Of a stretch of DNA of 64,000 bases, positions 9,588 through 17,517 are shown piece after piece. The DNA is from RGZA01 sp964568585 (GTDB lineage Bacteria; Pseudomonadota; Alphaproteobacteria; UBA9219; RGZA01), in contig CAZMQI010000001.1 of assembly GCA_964568585.1 (NCBI GenBank), positions 62,001-126,000 of the forward strand. Direction: 5' to 3'. Numbering within the stretch: the first letter of the stretch is position 1; each line of letters starts with the position of its first letter. The translations under genes were made by a program, and so were the position numbers. The notes under the pieces are model-generated. The model was not told the origin of the DNA. It saw nothing but the letters and a program-made list of their open reading frames with translations, and did not search any database.

Positions 9588-10778
9588 TTATGCGGCCTTA
9601 CTAACTTTGGCGCGCATCAATTCAACAAAACGTTCAAACAAATGGTGGCTGTCTTCGGGGCCTGGTGACGCTTCTGGATGATATTGAACCGAGAACACTG
9701 GCGCGTTCTTCACGCGCAAGCCTTCATTGGTGCCATCGAACAGACTGATATGGGATTGTTCAGCAAAGCTCGGCAATGTTTCAGGCAACACCACAAAGCC
9801 GTGGTTCTGGCTGGTGATTTCTACTTTACCTGTCGCCAAATCCTTCACCGGATGGTTCGCGCCTCTGTGACCCATTTTCATCTTTTTGGTTTTTGCACCT
9901 AACGCAAGTGCCAATAATTGATGACCAAGGCAGATGCCGAATAATGGCAAGCCGCTATCGATGATTTTCTTGATGACCGGAACCGCATATTTACCTGTTT
10001 CTGATGGATCACCAGGGCCATTGGACAGGAACACGCCATCTGGCTTCAAAGCCACGATATCTTCATAAGACGTAGCTGCAGGAACAACGGTGACTTTGGA
10101 TCCCGTCGCCGCAAGGCAGCGCAGAATGTTCAGCTTCGCACCGTAATCAATGGCCACCACATGGAATTTGGGGCTGGTTTGTTTTTGATAACCACTGCCA
10201 AGCACCCAATTGGATTCATCCCATGAATAGCGTTGTTTGCATGTAACTTCCGGAACCAAATCCATGCCATCAAGGCCAGCAAACTCTTTTGCTTTTTTGG
10301 TCAGCGCAGCAATATCGAACACACCTTTTTTGTTATGCGCGACGACGCCATTCACTGAGACCTTCGCATCACGAATGCGGTGGGTCAATGCACGCGTATC
10401 AACGCCGCACAATCCAACCAGATTGTTCTGTTCAAGCCATGCTTGCAGATGCTTGGTCGAACGGAAGTTCGATGGCTGCGTAATGTCATCGCGCAAAATC
10501 AAACCGCGCGCCGCGACTTTTTGTGTTTCGATGTCTTCGGGGTTGGTGCCGACATTTCCGATGTGCGGAAAGGTAAAGGTGATGATTTGGCCAGCATAGC
10601 TGGGGTCAGTCAGGATTTCCTGATAGCCGGTCATAGAAGTGTTAAAGCAAACTTCGCCGACAGCGTCGCCTTCCTTGCCGATACCCCTTCCCCAAAACAC
10701 TGATCCATCACTTAATACTAAAACAGCATTGGCGGCAGCGGGTTTTTGTGGATAATGGGACGCGGTTGGTTCGGGCAT
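9588..10778 (-). CDS. carA: Carbamoyl-phosphate synthase small subunit
   Basis: Glutaminase subunit that supplies ammonia to CarB. 396 residues: N-terminal CPSase small-chain domain (LVLSDGSVFWGRGIG; FNTSMTGYQEILTDPSY) and a C-terminal class I glutamine amidotransferase domain. The nucleophile Cys is in FGICLGHQLLALALG, and the His and Glu of the triad are in QYHPEASPGPEDSHHLF. It is the first gene of the carA/membrane protein/carB group, divergent from yqeY across a 115-bp promoter region with a TATTAT -10-like box on the minus strand. Confidence 0.97.
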   Translation of the reverse strand: MPEPTASHYPQKPAAANAVLVLSDGSVFWGRGIGKEGDAVGEVCFNTSMTGYQEILTDPSYAGQIITFTFPHIGNVGTNPEDIETQKVAARGLILRDDITQPSNFRSTKHLQAWLEQNNLVGLCGVDTRALTHRIRDAKVSVNGVVAHNKKGVFDIAALTKKAKEFAGLDGMDLVPEVTCKQRYSWDESNWVLGSGYQKQTSPKFHVVAIDYGAKLNILRCLAATGSKVTVVPAATSYEDIVALKPDGVFLSNGPGDPSETGKYAVPVIKKIIDSGLPLFGICLGHQLLALALGAKTKKMKMGHRGANHPVKDLATGKVEITSQNHGFVVLPETLPSFAEQSHISLFDGTNEGLRVKNAPVFSVQYHPEASPGPEDSHHLFERFVELMRAKVSKAA

Positions 10779-10893
10779 CGCTTTTTCTTTTCTACTTTAT
10801 ATATAATAGGTAAAACGGCGAGAGTATCCACACACTACCCCGCCCCTGCAATCGTTTTTTATAACGCCCATAAATACTAAGGAAATAGGCCCC

Positions 10894-11376
10894 ATGACTG
10901 ATGCGACGAATAGTTTACGTGAAAAAATCACCGAGTCCTTAAAGGCCGCCATGATCGCCAAGGACGAAGCCAGCGTTTCCACCCTACGCATGATTAACGC
11001 CGCGATTAAGCAAAAAGACATCGATGTCGCCCGCCCGCGCGGTGACCAACAAATTTCACCGGAAGAAGTTTTGTCACTCATGCAAGGCATGATTAAGCAA
11101 CGCCGCGAGTCCGTTGACCTATACGTCAAAGGTGGACGTCAGGAGTTAGCTGATAAGGAAAATGCCGAAATCGCGTCGATTGAAAAATTCCTACCCAAGC
11201 AAATGAGTGAAGATGAAGTGCGCGGCGTTGTGAAAGGCCTCATCACCTCCACCGGCGCAGCAGGTATCAAAGACATGGGTAAAATCATGGGCGTTTTAAA
11301 AACCCAATATGCAGGTCAACTGGATATGGGCAAAGCCAGCGGCATCATCAAAGAATTACTAAGCGCAGCCGCGTAA
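10894..11376 (+). CDS. yqeY: GatB/YqeY domain protein
   Basis: 160 residues of the YqeY family, related to the C-terminal tRNA-binding domain of the GatB amidotransferase subunit. Motifs LKAAMIAKDEASVSTLRMINAAIKQKDID and EIASIEKFLPKQMS are characteristic. The molecular role is not established; it is thought to contact tRNA. An AAGGAAAT ribosome site precedes the ATG. It stands first in the yqeY-dnaG-rpoD block, 18 bp before dnaG. Confidence 0.9.
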   Translation: MTDATNSLREKITESLKAAMIAKDEASVSTLRMINAAIKQKDIDVARPRGDQQISPEEVLSLMQGMIKQRRESVDLYVKGGRQELADKENAEIASIEKFLPKQMSEDEVRGVVKGLITSTGAAGIKDMGKIMGVLKTQYAGQLDMGKASGIIKELLSAAA

Positions 11377-11394
11377 TTTTTAGTTTAGGCATTT

Positions 11395-13308
11395 ATGTCA
11401 ACCTTCGGTCCTGCATTTCTTGATGAACTACGCAATCGCCTGACATTGTCAGAAGTGATTGGGCGGCGCGTGAAGATCACGCGTGCAGGGCGGGAGTTCA
11501 AAGCATGCTGCCCATTCCATAAAGAAAAATCCCCTAGCTTCACCATCAATGATGCAAAGGGTTTCTTTCACTGCTTTGGCTGCGGGGCGCATGGCGATGT
11601 GATTGGCTTTACCATGCGGCAGGAAAACCGTTCCTTTCCTGAAGCGGTGGAAATCCTTGCGGGTATGGCGGGAATGCAGGTTCCTAAATCCAGCCCCGAA
11701 GAAGCCAAACGGTATGAAGAAGAGAAAAATCTTTATACCCTGATTGATGAAGCCGCGCGTTGGTTTGAAGAACAACTTCGCATTCCATCAGGCCGCGTTG
11801 CGTTGGATTACGCCAAACGCCGTAATTTGTCGGAAGAAACCATCTCCCGTTTCCGGTTGGGCTATGCGCCAAATGACGCGCAGGTATTGATTAAATACCT
11901 GACCGCCAAAGGCTATACGCCAAAACAAATGATTGATGCAGGTTTGGCAAAAAAGTCAGAACGCGATGACGGTGTTTATAGCTTCTTTCGTGGCCGTTTG
12001 ATTTTCCCTGTGGGTGACCGGCGTGGCCGCGTGGTGGCATTCGGTGCGCGCTTATTGGAAGGCGATGGCCCGAAATACATCAACAGCGCAGATCATGGCT
12101 TATTCCATAAGGGCCAGTTGCTATATGGCTTTTCACGTGCGCGTGCAGCAGCGGCAGACGGCAAGCCGCTTATTATCACCGAAGGCTATATGGATGTTAT
12201 CCGTTTAGTTGAAGCAGGGTTTATGGGCGCCGTTGCCCCGCTGGGTACAGCACTGACCGAAGAACAAATTCAATTGCTGTGGCGCATTATTCCAAAACCG
12301 CCCGTGCGTCCTGACTTACTAAACCACATTCCGATTTTATGTTTTGATGGTGATGCTGCGGGTAGCAAAGCGGCGGAGCGCGCACTTGAACGCATCCTTC
12401 CCCATCTCGCCGCTGACCAATCGGTTCGTTTCGCGGCGATGCCCGCGGGTGAAGACCCTGATACACTGATTTTGAACAAGGGCCCGACTGCTATGCAGGC
12501 AGTGTTGGATGCGGCACAATCCTTGATTGATTTCATGTGGCAACGCACGGCTGGCGAACGCCCCCTGAACACCCCCGAAGACCGCGCCGGTTTCCGCAGA
12601 GCATTGGAAGCACGCGTCGCCTTAATCAAAGACCGGACGTTGCAACAGGATTACCGCAACAGCATCCAAGAACGCTTGCAGCAAAATTTCAGCCAGCAGA
12701 GCGGTAACGACAATTATTCCAGTGCTCGGCCGCAAAATCAAAACCGCTTTGAAAAGCGCAGCGGAAAATATAATTCAAATTCAAAAGCCTATCCGCGTTC
12801 CTTCATGCCGGTTATCAAGCCGCGCCCGCTGCCTAATAATCTGCAGGAACGCATCGTTCTGGCGCTGCTTATCAACCACCCCGCTCTTTTCACGGAGATG
12901 GAAAGTGCGCTGGATAACCTTCCCATTACGGATGCGTCATTAGAGCCGCTGCGTCAGGGTGTTTTCGATTTCATGTCAGAAACAGGCTTGGAGCACGAAA
13001 ATCCGGCCGCTTTGCGTGATTTTTTGGAGAAAATGGGGCTTGGACAGGCGCTCAGCAGGGTTTTGAGCCATGATTTGTACGTTCATGCGGGGTTTGCCCG
13101 CCCTGAACGACCATTAAGTGCCGCTTTGGCCGGCTGGCACGACATTTGGAACAGCCATTTACGGGTTTTGCTCCAAGATGACCTCAAAAATGCCAGCCTT
13201 GAGCTCAAAAACACGGGCGATTCGGCTGTTCTGGAGCGGATTGGCCAATTGCAGGCCATGCTGATTGATATGGATGAAAAGGCCGAGCGCGAAGTCGCCG
13301 AACTTTAA
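11395..13308 (+). CDS. dnaG: DNA primase
   Basis: Synthesises RNA primers at the replication fork with DnaB. 637 residues: N-terminal CHC2 zinc finger (Cys39-x2-His42 ... Cys60-x2-Cys63), primase core with TOPRIM (ITEGYMDVI, PLGTALTEEQ, CFDGDAAGSKAAERAL), a low-complexity Asn/Gln/Ser linker (about residues 430-475) and a C-terminal DnaB-binding region. It follows yqeY by 18 bp and precedes rpoD, as in the macromolecular synthesis operon. Confidence 0.97.
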   Translation: MSTFGPAFLDELRNRLTLSEVIGRRVKITRAGREFKACCPFHKEKSPSFTINDAKGFFHCFGCGAHGDVIGFTMRQENRSFPEAVEILAGMAGMQVPKSSPEEAKRYEEEKNLYTLIDEAARWFEEQLRIPSGRVALDYAKRRNLSEETISRFRLGYAPNDAQVLIKYLTAKGYTPKQMIDAGLAKKSERDDGVYSFFRGRLIFPVGDRRGRVVAFGARLLEGDGPKYINSADHGLFHKGQLLYGFSRARAAAADGKPLIITEGYMDVIRLVEAGFMGAVAPLGTALTEEQIQLLWRIIPKPPVRPDLLNHIPILCFDGDAAGSKAAERALERILPHLAADQSVRFAAMPAGEDPDTLILNKGPTAMQAVLDAAQSLIDFMWQRTAGERPLNTPEDRAGFRRALEARVALIKDRTLQQDYRNSIQERLQQNFSQQSGNDNYSSARPQNQNRFEKRSGKYNSNSKAYPRSFMPVIKPRPLPNNLQERIVLALLINHPALFTEMESALDNLPITDASLEPLRQGVFDFMSETGLEHENPAALRDFLEKMGLGQALSRVLSHDLYVHAGFARPERPLSAALAGWHDIWNSHLRVLLQDDLKNASLELKNTGDSAVLERIGQLQAMLIDMDEKAEREVAEL

Positions 13309-13611
13309 CTCCTTAATCCACCCATTCCCTAGGGACTGTTGAACCCTAAAAAATTCCACATATATACTTGTGTAGCAAGGCTTCAGCCACTAAACCTAAA
13401 AGCCAAGTTACTCATAAGACAAGGGATTTTGCCGTCCAGCCAGGTCACCCGGCATTTCGGGATTAAGAAGATCATATGCGCTTTCGGACGACCGCACAAA
13501 TTCCATGGCTTCACTACCCTGTCACTCGCGTGTTTGAACGCGTGCGGAGCTGTTTGCCTCGCGCGCTTTAGGTTTGTTGTTTTTATTTATGTAATCCATT
13601 TAGGAAAAATC
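13309..13611 (+). promoter_or_regulatory. dnaG-rpoD intergenic region with rpoD promoter
   Basis: About 300 bp without a gene. A sigma-70-like promoter is visible: TTGAAC (13339-13344), 18-bp spacer, TATACT (13363-13368). The predicted transcript would have a leader of roughly 235 nt before the rpoD ATG at 13612. An open frame runs through the leader into rpoD but has no ribosome site or recognisable residues. I see no other feature. Confidence 0.5.
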
Positions 13612-15924
13612 ATGCCAACTAAAAAACCTGCCCCGAAAAAGTCTGCTGCAAAATCATCCCCTAAAGTTTCCGCAAAGATTGCCGCTAAAAAAGCCGCTCC
13701 GAAGGCTCCGCAAAAAGCCAGCGCAAAAAAAGATGACAAAAAGAAAACCGTAAAGATTGTAGCACAAAAAGCAGTGCCGCTAAAATCTGGTGCAAAAAAA
13801 CCGGATTTAAAACTGGTTCCAAAAGCTCCGTTACCTAAAGGTAAGGACGCAGACAAGAAAAAGCTGCCAGAAAAAATTCTGCCAAAGAATTTCAAACGCG
13901 TAGATATGACCAAAGGCAAGCCCACAGAAGCTGGCGCAGCCGAAGCCCCTGTGCTTGATGACGTATCAGCAGACGCGCTGAAAAAGCTTATCCGCAAAGG
14001 TAAATCACGCGGTTATGTCACCATCGACGAAATCAATAAGGTATTACCACCGGACCAGGTTTCATCCGAACAAATCGAAGACACCCTCGCACTGTTCTCT
14101 GAAGCCGGCATCAACGTCATCGAAAGCGAAGACGAAGAAGGTGAAGACGCACAGCCAGAAGAAAAAGAAGCCAAGGATGATGATGAACAGGCTTCAGGCA
14201 ACATCAACGAAGAATCCGTAAGCCGTACCGATGACCCCGTGCGTATGTATCTGCGCGAAATGGGTTCCGTGGAACTACTCTCCCGTGAAGGCGAAATTGC
14301 ACTCGCCAAACGTATCGAAGCTGGCCGCGAAATGATGATCAGCGGGATTTGTGAATCCCCGCTTACCATTCAGGCTATTCTTGCGTGGCACGAAGCATTG
14401 TCGGAAGGCAAAATGCTCCTACGCGAAATCATCGATTTGGAAGCAACCCATGCCGATGAAACTGGCGCGCCGGAACTGCCTGCCCTAGCGCCTACTGGCG
14501 GTGAAGGCAGCCTTGCACTCACCCAAGACGAAAAAGATGAGCCCAAGAAAGAAGGCGAAGAAGGCGTTGAAGGCGTAGGCGAAGATTTAAGCAGCGAATT
14601 CGATGATGAGGAAAACAGCCTTTCCCTATCCATGCTGGAAGAAAAGCTGAAACCAGGCGTGATGGATACGTTTGCGCGTATCGCCGTAACTTATGCAAAG
14701 CTATTTAAGCTTGTGGCCCAGCGTCATCAGGCGTTCATGAAGGGCGAAGCGCTTTCAAAACAATCGGATCGTAAGTTCGAAGAACTGAAAGTCGAACTGG
14801 TTGATTTGGTTCGTACCATTCGTTTCAACAACCACCGCCTCGAACAACTTGTTCAACAGCTTTACACCCTTAACCGTCGCTTGATTGGTCTTGAAGGTCG
14901 CTTGCTGCGTATGGCGACCGATTGCGGCGTAAACCGTGACGAGTTCCTTGCACGTTATTATGGCCACGAATTAAACCAAAACTGGCTTGGCGCGGTTATC
15001 GGGCCCAATGCAAAGACCGGTAAGGAAGGTCCATCCGCTTCTGTTGTGAAGGGTTGGACACGCTTTATCGAACGCCATAACGAAGAAGTGGATCGTATGC
15101 GCGCGGAAATCACCGCGATTTGTAACGAAGCTGGGCTGCCCCTTCCCGATTTCCGCCGTATCGTTGCCACCGTGCAGCGCGGCGAAAAGGAATCCGCACG
15201 CGCGAAGAAGGAAATGGTCGAAGCGAACTTGCGTTTGGTTATCTCCATTGCCAAGAAATACACCAACCGCGGCCTGCAATTCCTTGATTTGATCCAGGAA
15301 GGTAATATTGGCCTTATGAAAGCGGTTGATAAATTCGAATACCGCCGTGGTTATAAATTCTCTACCTATGCTACTTGGTGGATCCGTCAGGCCATCACCC
15401 GTTCGATTGCCGACCAAGCACGCACCATCCGTATTCCGGTGCACATGATTGAAACCATCAACAAGCTGGTTCGTACCAGCCGCCAGATGCTTCATGAAAT
15501 TGGCCGCGAGCCAACGCCGGAAGAATTAGCCGAGAAATTGATGATGCCGCTCGAAAAGGTGCGCAAGGTTCTCAAAATCGCGAAAGAGCCAATCAGCCTT
15601 GAAACCCCCATTGGTGACGAGGAAGATTCGCATCTTGGCGACTTCATCGAGGATAAAAACGCTATCCAACCCCTCGATAACGCGATTCTGGGTAATTTGC
15701 GCGAAACAACCACCCGCGTGCTGTCTACCCTGACCCCTCGAGAGGAACGTGTTTTACGTATGCGCTTCGGAATCGGCATGAATACCGACCATACCCTTGA
15801 AGAAGTGGGTACCCAGTTCAGCGTTACCCGTGAACGTATCCGCCAAATCGAAGCAAAAGCCCTGCGTAAGCTGAAACACCCATCCCGCAGCCGTAAATTG
15901 CGTAGCTTCTTGGATGATCGCTAG
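13612..15924 (+). CDS. rpoD: RNA polymerase primary sigma factor RpoD
   Basis: Directs RNA polymerase to housekeeping promoters. 770 residues from the ATG at 13612 (MPTKKPAPKK), which has an AGGA ribosome site; the longer open frame upstream is leader. Order: a Lys/Ala/Pro-rich histone-H1-like tail (residues 1-100), region 1.1 (about 115-165), region 1.2 (DPVRMYLREMGSVELLSREGE), an acidic non-conserved region, region 2 (NLRLVISIAKKYTNRGLQFLDL; FSTYATWWIRQAI), region 3, and region 4 with its helix-turn-helix (TLEEVGTQFSVTRERIRQIEAKALRKL). The basic tail is unusually long. A terminator follows at once. Confidence 0.97.
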   Translation: MPTKKPAPKKSAAKSSPKVSAKIAAKKAAPKAPQKASAKKDDKKKTVKIVAQKAVPLKSGAKKPDLKLVPKAPLPKGKDADKKKLPEKILPKNFKRVDMTKGKPTEAGAAEAPVLDDVSADALKKLIRKGKSRGYVTIDEINKVLPPDQVSSEQIEDTLALFSEAGINVIESEDEEGEDAQPEEKEAKDDDEQASGNINEESVSRTDDPVRMYLREMGSVELLSREGEIALAKRIEAGREMMISGICESPLTIQAILAWHEALSEGKMLLREIIDLEATHADETGAPELPALAPTGGEGSLALTQDEKDEPKKEGEEGVEGVGEDLSSEFDDEENSLSLSMLEEKLKPGVMDTFARIAVTYAKLFKLVAQRHQAFMKGEALSKQSDRKFEELKVELVDLVRTIRFNNHRLEQLVQQLYTLNRRLIGLEGRLLRMATDCGVNRDEFLARYYGHELNQNWLGAVIGPNAKTGKEGPSASVVKGWTRFIERHNEEVDRMRAEITAICNEAGLPLPDFRRIVATVQRGEKESARAKKEMVEANLRLVISIAKKYTNRGLQFLDLIQEGNIGLMKAVDKFEYRRGYKFSTYATWWIRQAITRSIADQARTIRIPVHMIETINKLVRTSRQMLHEIGREPTPEELAEKLMMPLEKVRKVLKIAKEPISLETPIGDEEDSHLGDFIEDKNAIQPLDNAILGNLRETTTRVLSTLTPREERVLRMRFGIGMNTDHTLEEVGTQFSVTRERIRQIEAKALRKLKHPSRSRKLRSFLDDR

Positions 15925-15951
15925 AAATCCGGCTTTTTAGCCTGAAATAAC

Positions 15952-15982
15952 AAAACCCCGCACAACCCTGCGGGGTTTTTTA
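15952..15982 (+). terminator. Rho-independent terminator of rpoD
   Basis: CCCCGC (15956-15961) pairs with GCGGGG (15970-15975), followed by a T run. It lies 28 bp after the rpoD stop. Confidence 0.9.
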
Positions 15983-16070
15983 TTGAATATCGGGTTTTTG
16001 GCTAAATAGGCCCGCACATATATATAGGTGGGGGTTTGCATAAACGCCTTTGGGATAGGCCACATAATAA

Positions 16071-16100
16071 AATACCCCGCTATTGCTAGCGGGGTATTAA
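16071..16100 (-). terminator. Terminator hairpin after the 24-residue basic peptide gene
   Basis: AATACCCCGCT (16071-16081) and AGCGGGGTATT (16089-16099) form an 11-bp stem with a short loop. On the minus strand it is followed by a T-rich stretch. It lies about 30 bp downstream of the small minus-strand gene and may also work for the plus strand. Confidence 0.75.
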
Positions 16101-16130
16101 ATTTAAAAGTAAGTAATCGCTATTCGCGGA

Positions 16131-16205
16131 CTACTTCTTCTTAGCTTTTTTCTTTGCAGCTGGCTTCTTAGCCGGTGCTTTTTTAGCTTTCTTCTTAGCA
16201 GCCAT
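16131..16205 (-). CDS. 24-residue Lys/Ala-rich histone-H1-like peptide
   Basis: The reading frame encodes MAAKKKAKKAPAKK followed by more Lys, Ala and Pro, 24 residues in all, 14 of them Lys. It is far below gene-finder length limits, yet it has a perfect GGAGGT ribosome site 5 bases before the ATG and its own terminator hairpin. The composition is that of histone H1-like C-terminal tails and of the RpoD N-terminal tail encoded 2.5 kb away. A nucleic-acid-binding role is an inference from charge alone. It is transcribed convergently with rpoD. Confidence 0.65.
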   Translation of the reverse strand: MAAKKKAKKAPAKKPAAKKKAKKK

Positions 16206-16627
16206 TGTATACCTCCAGGTTGTCTAAGTTACGGATTACAATTTCCCACAAATAAAAAAATGTTCAATCACTATTTTCACTATTGCATGTCCAAAAATAC
16301 ATTTTTGTGATGATGAACGCAATTTTGTGTCTTCGATGCAACGCTTTTGCCGTTTTACCCCCACTTCCGCTCGCATGCGCGAGATGATTCAGTGGATAAG
16401 AATCGAAAAAATCGATTCTTCAGTTCCATTTTCAGTTTCAAAAATGGAATTCCGGAAAAGAAAAACCGCGCGCATGCATTTCATGGAATCACCCATCATC
16501 AAAAACAAAACGTGCAAAAAACCATTGGTATCATTGCTTCAAAATGCATTTCAAAAGATCATCGACAGCATATATCCACCATGATTTTCGCTGTGCATCA
16601 CAGATTCTTGTCCAAGAATCTGGTCAA
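16206..16627. other. Palindrome-rich intergenic stretch with six GANTC sites
   Basis: About 420 bp with no credible gene; an 85-codon open frame at 16327-16584 has no family features. It holds three near-perfect inverted repeats: AGAATCGA/TCGATTCT (16399-16419), TTCCATTTT/AAAATGGAA (16424-16449), and CAGATTCTTG/CAAGAATCTG (16601-16622). GANTC, the methylation target of alphaproteobacterial CcrM, occurs at 16386, 16400, 16414, 16486, 16603 and 16616. The stretch includes the upstream region of the 24-residue peptide gene. Confidence 0.5.
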
Positions 16628-16662
16628 TAAAAAACCCCGCCATCTCTGACAGGGTTTTTTAT
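16628..16662 (-). terminator. Terminator after the CAU tRNA
   Basis: A GC-rich imperfect stem flanked by A and T runs on both sides directly follows the 3' end of the minus-strand tRNA. It could act in both directions. Confidence 0.7.
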
Positions 16663-16748
16663 TGGTGGGCCCGGTAGGACTTGAACCTACGACCAATCCG
16701 TTATGAGCGGACTGCTCTANNNNNNNNNNCCACCTGAGCTACAGGCCC
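16663..16748 (-). tRNA. tRNA with CAU anticodon (Ile2 or elongator Met), interrupted by 10 N
   Basis: Reading the minus strand: acceptor GGGCCTG, D stem GCTC/GAGC, anticodon loop CTCATAA with anticodon CAT, T arm GTAGG-TTCAAGT-CCTAC, acceptor partner CGGGCCC, discriminator A and an encoded CCA. The N run (16720-16729) falls in the D loop. Without the Ns the molecule is exactly 76 nt with an 8-base D loop, so little or nothing is missing. The first pair is G-C, not the mismatch of an initiator, so this is tRNA-Ile2 (lysidine-modified) or elongator tRNA-Met. I cannot separate these by eye. Confidence 0.92.
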
Positions 16749-16803
16749 TTTTTAATAAAAAAGTAATGAACTTGGGTCGGCTGCATATGAAATATGCCCG
16801 CGC

Positions 16804-16832
16804 ATTATAACTATTCCTCGTATTACTGAAAG
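16804..16832 (-). promoter_or_regulatory. Likely promoter of the CAU tRNA
   Basis: On the minus strand TATAAT (16804-16809) is preceded by a poor -35 (CTTTCA) at 17 bp spacing. It lies about 55 bp upstream of the tRNA 5' end. Confidence 0.5.
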
Positions 16833-16857
16833 TGCTTTTAATGCGCTAAATACAGGG

Positions 16858-17430
16858 CTAATTGCCTGTTTCAGCAACGCCCTTTGCGCGCTCTTTGCTG
16901 CTTGGGTGGGCATTGGTGGTCGGTTGGTTGCGTTCTACCCATGTCATGAGTTGTTTTTTAAAATTCAGCGGGTCGGCGATGTGATCGATGGGGGTAATTC
17001 CGCCGCCAGTCCCGTGGACAAAGATAGAACCAAAGCCAAAGATGCGCCCCCATACCGTCTGGTCAATGTTCGCGCCTTCAACACGGTTAAGCATCACTTC
17101 AAAGGTATTGCGGCTGATAAAGCCGACTTTTGCAATCACGCGGCGGTTCGTAACCGCCAATTCAGTGCTGATAAAGCGCAAGTAAGAATGTGTAATCATA
17201 CCCACACCGGCCAATACCATCGATACGCCTGTCCATATAATGTATGAGCGCATTTCGCCTGCAAGACCAAGCAGGAATGTTTCATTGAGCACTTGCGGCG
17301 TCAGCAAGCAAAGGAACGCGCCAAAAATCGCGCTGGCAAAGCCCGGTGCAAAAATAATCCAGTGCAACGTGCCTGCATATTCAAGTTCTTCGCCATTCAA
17401 CAAAACGGTTTCAACGTATGAACGTGACAT
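16858..17430 (-). CDS. Membrane-anchored PH-domain protein (bPH2)
   Basis: 190 residues from the ATG at 17430 (MSRSYVETVLLNGEELEY). The N-terminal part holds two hydrophobic segments (around residues 20-50 and 65-90). It is followed by a bacterial PH-like domain: LAVTNRRVIAKVGFISRNTFEVMLNRVEGANID, then GRIFGFGSIFVHGTGG. Such proteins sit in the inner membrane; the ligand is unknown. The ORF extends to 17469, but the shorter start aligns better with the family. It is adjacent to the tRNA promoter and follows trxB on the same strand. Confidence 0.8.
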   Translation of the reverse strand: MSRSYVETVLLNGEELEYAGTLHWIIFAPGFASAIFGAFLCLLTPQVLNETFLLGLAGEMRSYIIWTGVSMVLAGVGMITHSYLRFISTELAVTNRRVIAKVGFISRNTFEVMLNRVEGANIDQTVWGRIFGFGSIFVHGTGGGITPIDHIADPLNFKKQLMTWVERNQPTTNAHPSSKERAKGVAETGN

Positions 17431-17517
17431 ATATCTACCCTTGATGTTGAGCCAACAACTGGATTTCACCCGTTTTGGTTTAACATTTTCTTAATATTAG
17501 GGGTACTGGAGGGCTTG

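Noticed and set aside
10744..10757. Perfect DnaA box (TTATCCACA on the minus strand)
   Set aside because: A single site inside the carA coding region, with no cluster of boxes or AT-rich unwinding region, so no origin is claimed.
16392..16400. Near-consensus DnaA box in the palindrome-rich stretch
   Set aside because: Only one 8-of-9 match and one weaker one; the neighbouring genes are not those usually found at an alphaproteobacterial origin.
16327..16584. 85-codon open frame
   Set aside because: No ribosome site or family features, and it crosses three inverted repeats; probably chance.
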